Positions 62,485 to 64,000 of a stretch of 64,000 nucleotides of DNA are shown in pieces (the stretch's first letter is position 1; every line of letters begins with the position of its first letter). A model generated the notes under the pieces. The model was not told the origin of the DNA. It saw nothing but the letters and a program-made list of their open reading frames with translations, and made no database searches. Position numbers and translations under genes: made by a program. Origin of the DNA: Paraglaciecola sp. T6c (GTDB taxonomy: Bacteria; Pseudomonadota; Gammaproteobacteria; Enterobacterales; Alteromonadaceae); contig NC_008228.1 of assembly GCF_000014225.1 (NCBI RefSeq), forward strand, positions 3,348,001 through 3,412,000. The letters are read 5' to 3'.

Positions 62485-62617
62485 AACGAGCAGCGCACGT
62501 ACCTTTAAATAAAAAAGAGAGGGATTATGCCAAATTATCGAACGCTTTTCAGAGATTAATCGCCCTTTAACGCATTAATTCTGACGCTGGTATTTCGCTG
62601 GCTAATCAGCGCTTAGG

Positions 62618-63970
62618 TCACGACGTAAAAACCTGCCATCCCCACGCCCCTAGACTTAATTCACACCTATTTGTCAGCTCTATTCGCTCACCGCTCAACC
62701 AATCGGTAACTCGCCCAAACGCGATATTCGATAACAGCGATACCGTTAGTGACTCGCCGCTAAAGTTAAGTAGCACCAGCACTTTACTTGTCTCGTCTTG
62801 GCGTACAAAACTGAACACTTTGTCGGCATGGGAGTTCATCACAGGGATCATACGTGCGCCCCACTGACCATTGTGCAAGGCACTGTGCGCTTTTTTTAGG
62901 GCGATCAAATCAGTATAAAAATCACCTATTTTGTGGGTACGCCAATGGATAGGGTCGCGCTCAAAAAAAGCCAAACGTTTTGGATTACCAGCTTCTTGGC
63001 CATTGTAAATCAGCGGCATTCCCTCCCCCAGCACTGACAGCACAATGGCGCACGCTAATGCATCGCCGAATTGCTCAAATTGCGTTCCGTCCCACGCGTT
63101 TTTGTCGTGATTACTGACAAAGGTCATCCGCATTGATGCTTTGGGGTAAGTTTTTTCATTCCAAGAATAATATTTGTAAAGTTTACTCAGCGGTAGCTTT
63201 CCCATGGCGATGCCGTGCATAGCTTCATTCCACGACCACGCGTAACTCATATCAAATGCGTCGTAGTGCACGTCACGGGCTTCCCATTCAGCCAGCATGA
63301 AAACTGGCTTTATGTCACTTAGCTCCTCACGCACTTGGGCCCAAAAGTCTTGGGGAACGAACCCAGCGACATCACAGCGGTAGCCATCTATGTCGGTTTC
63401 CTTAATCCAGTAACGCATTGCGCTGGCCATGTAGGCACGAAGTTCAGGTACAGAGTAATCAAAATCGATTATATCGTCCCAGTCCCACCAAGGCGTAGGC
63501 GTGAAATCACCCTCGTGGTTTTTGGCGTACCAGTCGGGGTGCTGTTCAACTAAAATATTGTCCCAAGCACTATGATTTGCCACCCAGTCAACGATGACGT
63601 AAAAGCCTAACTCGTGTGCGATTTCAACAAAATGGCACATATCATCAAGATCGCCAAACTCAGAGTTTAGCGCGAAGTAATCTTGCACAGCATAAGGACT
63701 GCCCAAGGAGCCTTTACGATTTTTTTTACCGATAGGATGAATGGGCATGAGCCATAAAATACTTACACCGAGTTGCTTTAAACGTGGCAAGTGCGCCTCA
63801 GCCGCGCTAAACGTACCTTCGGGGGTAAATTGGCGGAGATTGATTTCATAGATAACCGCATCTTTGCACCAGCTTGGCGCTTGGATTTTCACCGGTGACT
63901 GGGGCTGATGATCAGTTAAGTTGGACGCATGAGCAGAAGATGAATGAGCAGATGGTTCGGTGTTAGGCAT
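62618..63970 (-). CDS. Cytoplasmic GH13 alpha-amylase-family enzyme
   Basis: A 450-residue GH13 protein with no signal peptide. The barrel motifs are VDWVANHS (about 127-134), YRCDVAGF with nucleophile Asp200, LAEWE with acid/base Glu228, and SNHDKNAW with Asp289. A small C-terminal beta domain follows (about 370-450). The first 25 residues are a Ser/His-rich tail. It probably acts on short maltodextrins or related glucosides inside the cell. A GGAG site lies before the ATG. No maltose transporter or regulator is in view. Confidence 0.88.
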   Translation of the reverse strand: MPNTEPSAHSSSAHASNLTDHQPQSPVKIQAPSWCKDAVIYEINLRQFTPEGTFSAAEAHLPRLKQLGVSILWLMPIHPIGKKNRKGSLGSPYAVQDYFALNSEFGDLDDMCHFVEIAHELGFYVIVDWVANHSAWDNILVEQHPDWYAKNHEGDFTPTPWWDWDDIIDFDYSVPELRAYMASAMRYWIKETDIDGYRCDVAGFVPQDFWAQVREELSDIKPVFMLAEWEARDVHYDAFDMSYAWSWNEAMHGIAMGKLPLSKLYKYYSWNEKTYPKASMRMTFVSNHDKNAWDGTQFEQFGDALACAIVLSVLGEGMPLIYNGQEAGNPKRLAFFERDPIHWRTHKIGDFYTDLIALKKAHSALHNGQWGARMIPVMNSHADKVFSFVRQDETSKVLVLLNFSGESLTVSLLSNIAFGRVTDWLSGERIELTNRCELSLGAWGWQVFTS

Positions 63971-64000
63971 AGAGACTCCAACTTTTTAGCGCGAATGAAA

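Overview
The window looks like chromosomal DNA of a marine gammaproteobacterium of the Alteromonadaceae (Paraglaciecola/Glaciecola/Alteromonas type). This is an inference from moderate base composition and three gene-order signatures: fadR divergent from nhaB-dsbB; the block yoaA-tsaB-slp-fadD-rnd-ycgL as in enteric bacteria and Vibrio; and a LysR-dgcN-dgcA D-glutamate cluster of the kind described in marine Pseudoalteromonas. No rRNA, tRNA, insertion sequence, prophage or CRISPR array is visible. About 48 protein genes are supported, plus one gene start cut by the left edge.

Layout. 1-3.3 kb: a long AT-rich leader, then a two-gene operon for secreted proteins: an IgGFc-binding-domain protein ending in a dockerin-like module, and a cohesin-like PEP-CTERM protein. 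3.3-14.2 kb: a probable catabolic cluster containing an MDR reductase, a GST, an AhpD-like protein, an HMG-CoA-lyase-type lyase, a family III CoA-transferase, LeuD- and LeuC-type hydro-lyase subunits, an odd alpha/beta-hydrolase-fold protein, an FAD-linked oxidase and a GntR/UTRA regulator. Read as a pathway it could take a substituted maleate or 2-alkylmalate (for example citraconate/citramalate) to acetyl-CoA and a 2-oxoacid. 14.3-18.2 kb: a membrane protein, then a Crp-type regulator, nitroreductase, DMT transporter and GNAT genes. 18.2-19.6 kb: a gene-poor stretch. 19.6-25.2 kb: a MacA/ATPase/MacB-type export operon, then rimK with an AstE/AspA-like metalloenzyme. 25.4-40 kb: a binding-protein-like gene, a GMC oxidoreductase, two peptidase lipoproteins (prolyl oligopeptidase and M3 peptidase), an AEC transporter with a CRP-like site nearby, an exported M20 amidohydrolase, and the D-glutamate genes. 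40-46 kb: a HupE/UreJ-like protein, opgGH, and a 0.9-kb intergenic region with interlocked inverted repeats. 46-49.3 kb: fadR, nhaB and dsbB, with a FadR-box-like site in the divergent gap. 49.5-64 kb: a photolyase-related protein lacking the usual iron-sulfur cysteines, then a compact housekeeping block (ycgN, a STAS-like gene, FAH hydrolase, mltB-like, ycgL, rnd, fadD, alpha/beta hydrolase, slp, tsaB, yoaA) and a cytoplasmic GH13 enzyme.

Themes. Peptide and D-amino-acid scavenging dominate the middle. Fatty-acid and acyl-CoA metabolism recurs (fadR, fadD, CoA-transferase, lyase). Seven small tandem-repeat expansions (unit 8-18 bp) are scattered through the window; those inside genes have units divisible by three. 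The best candidates for something new are the adjacent dockerin/cohesin-PEP-CTERM pair, the LeuCD/CoA-transferase/lyase cluster and the structured intergenic element near 45.8 kb.
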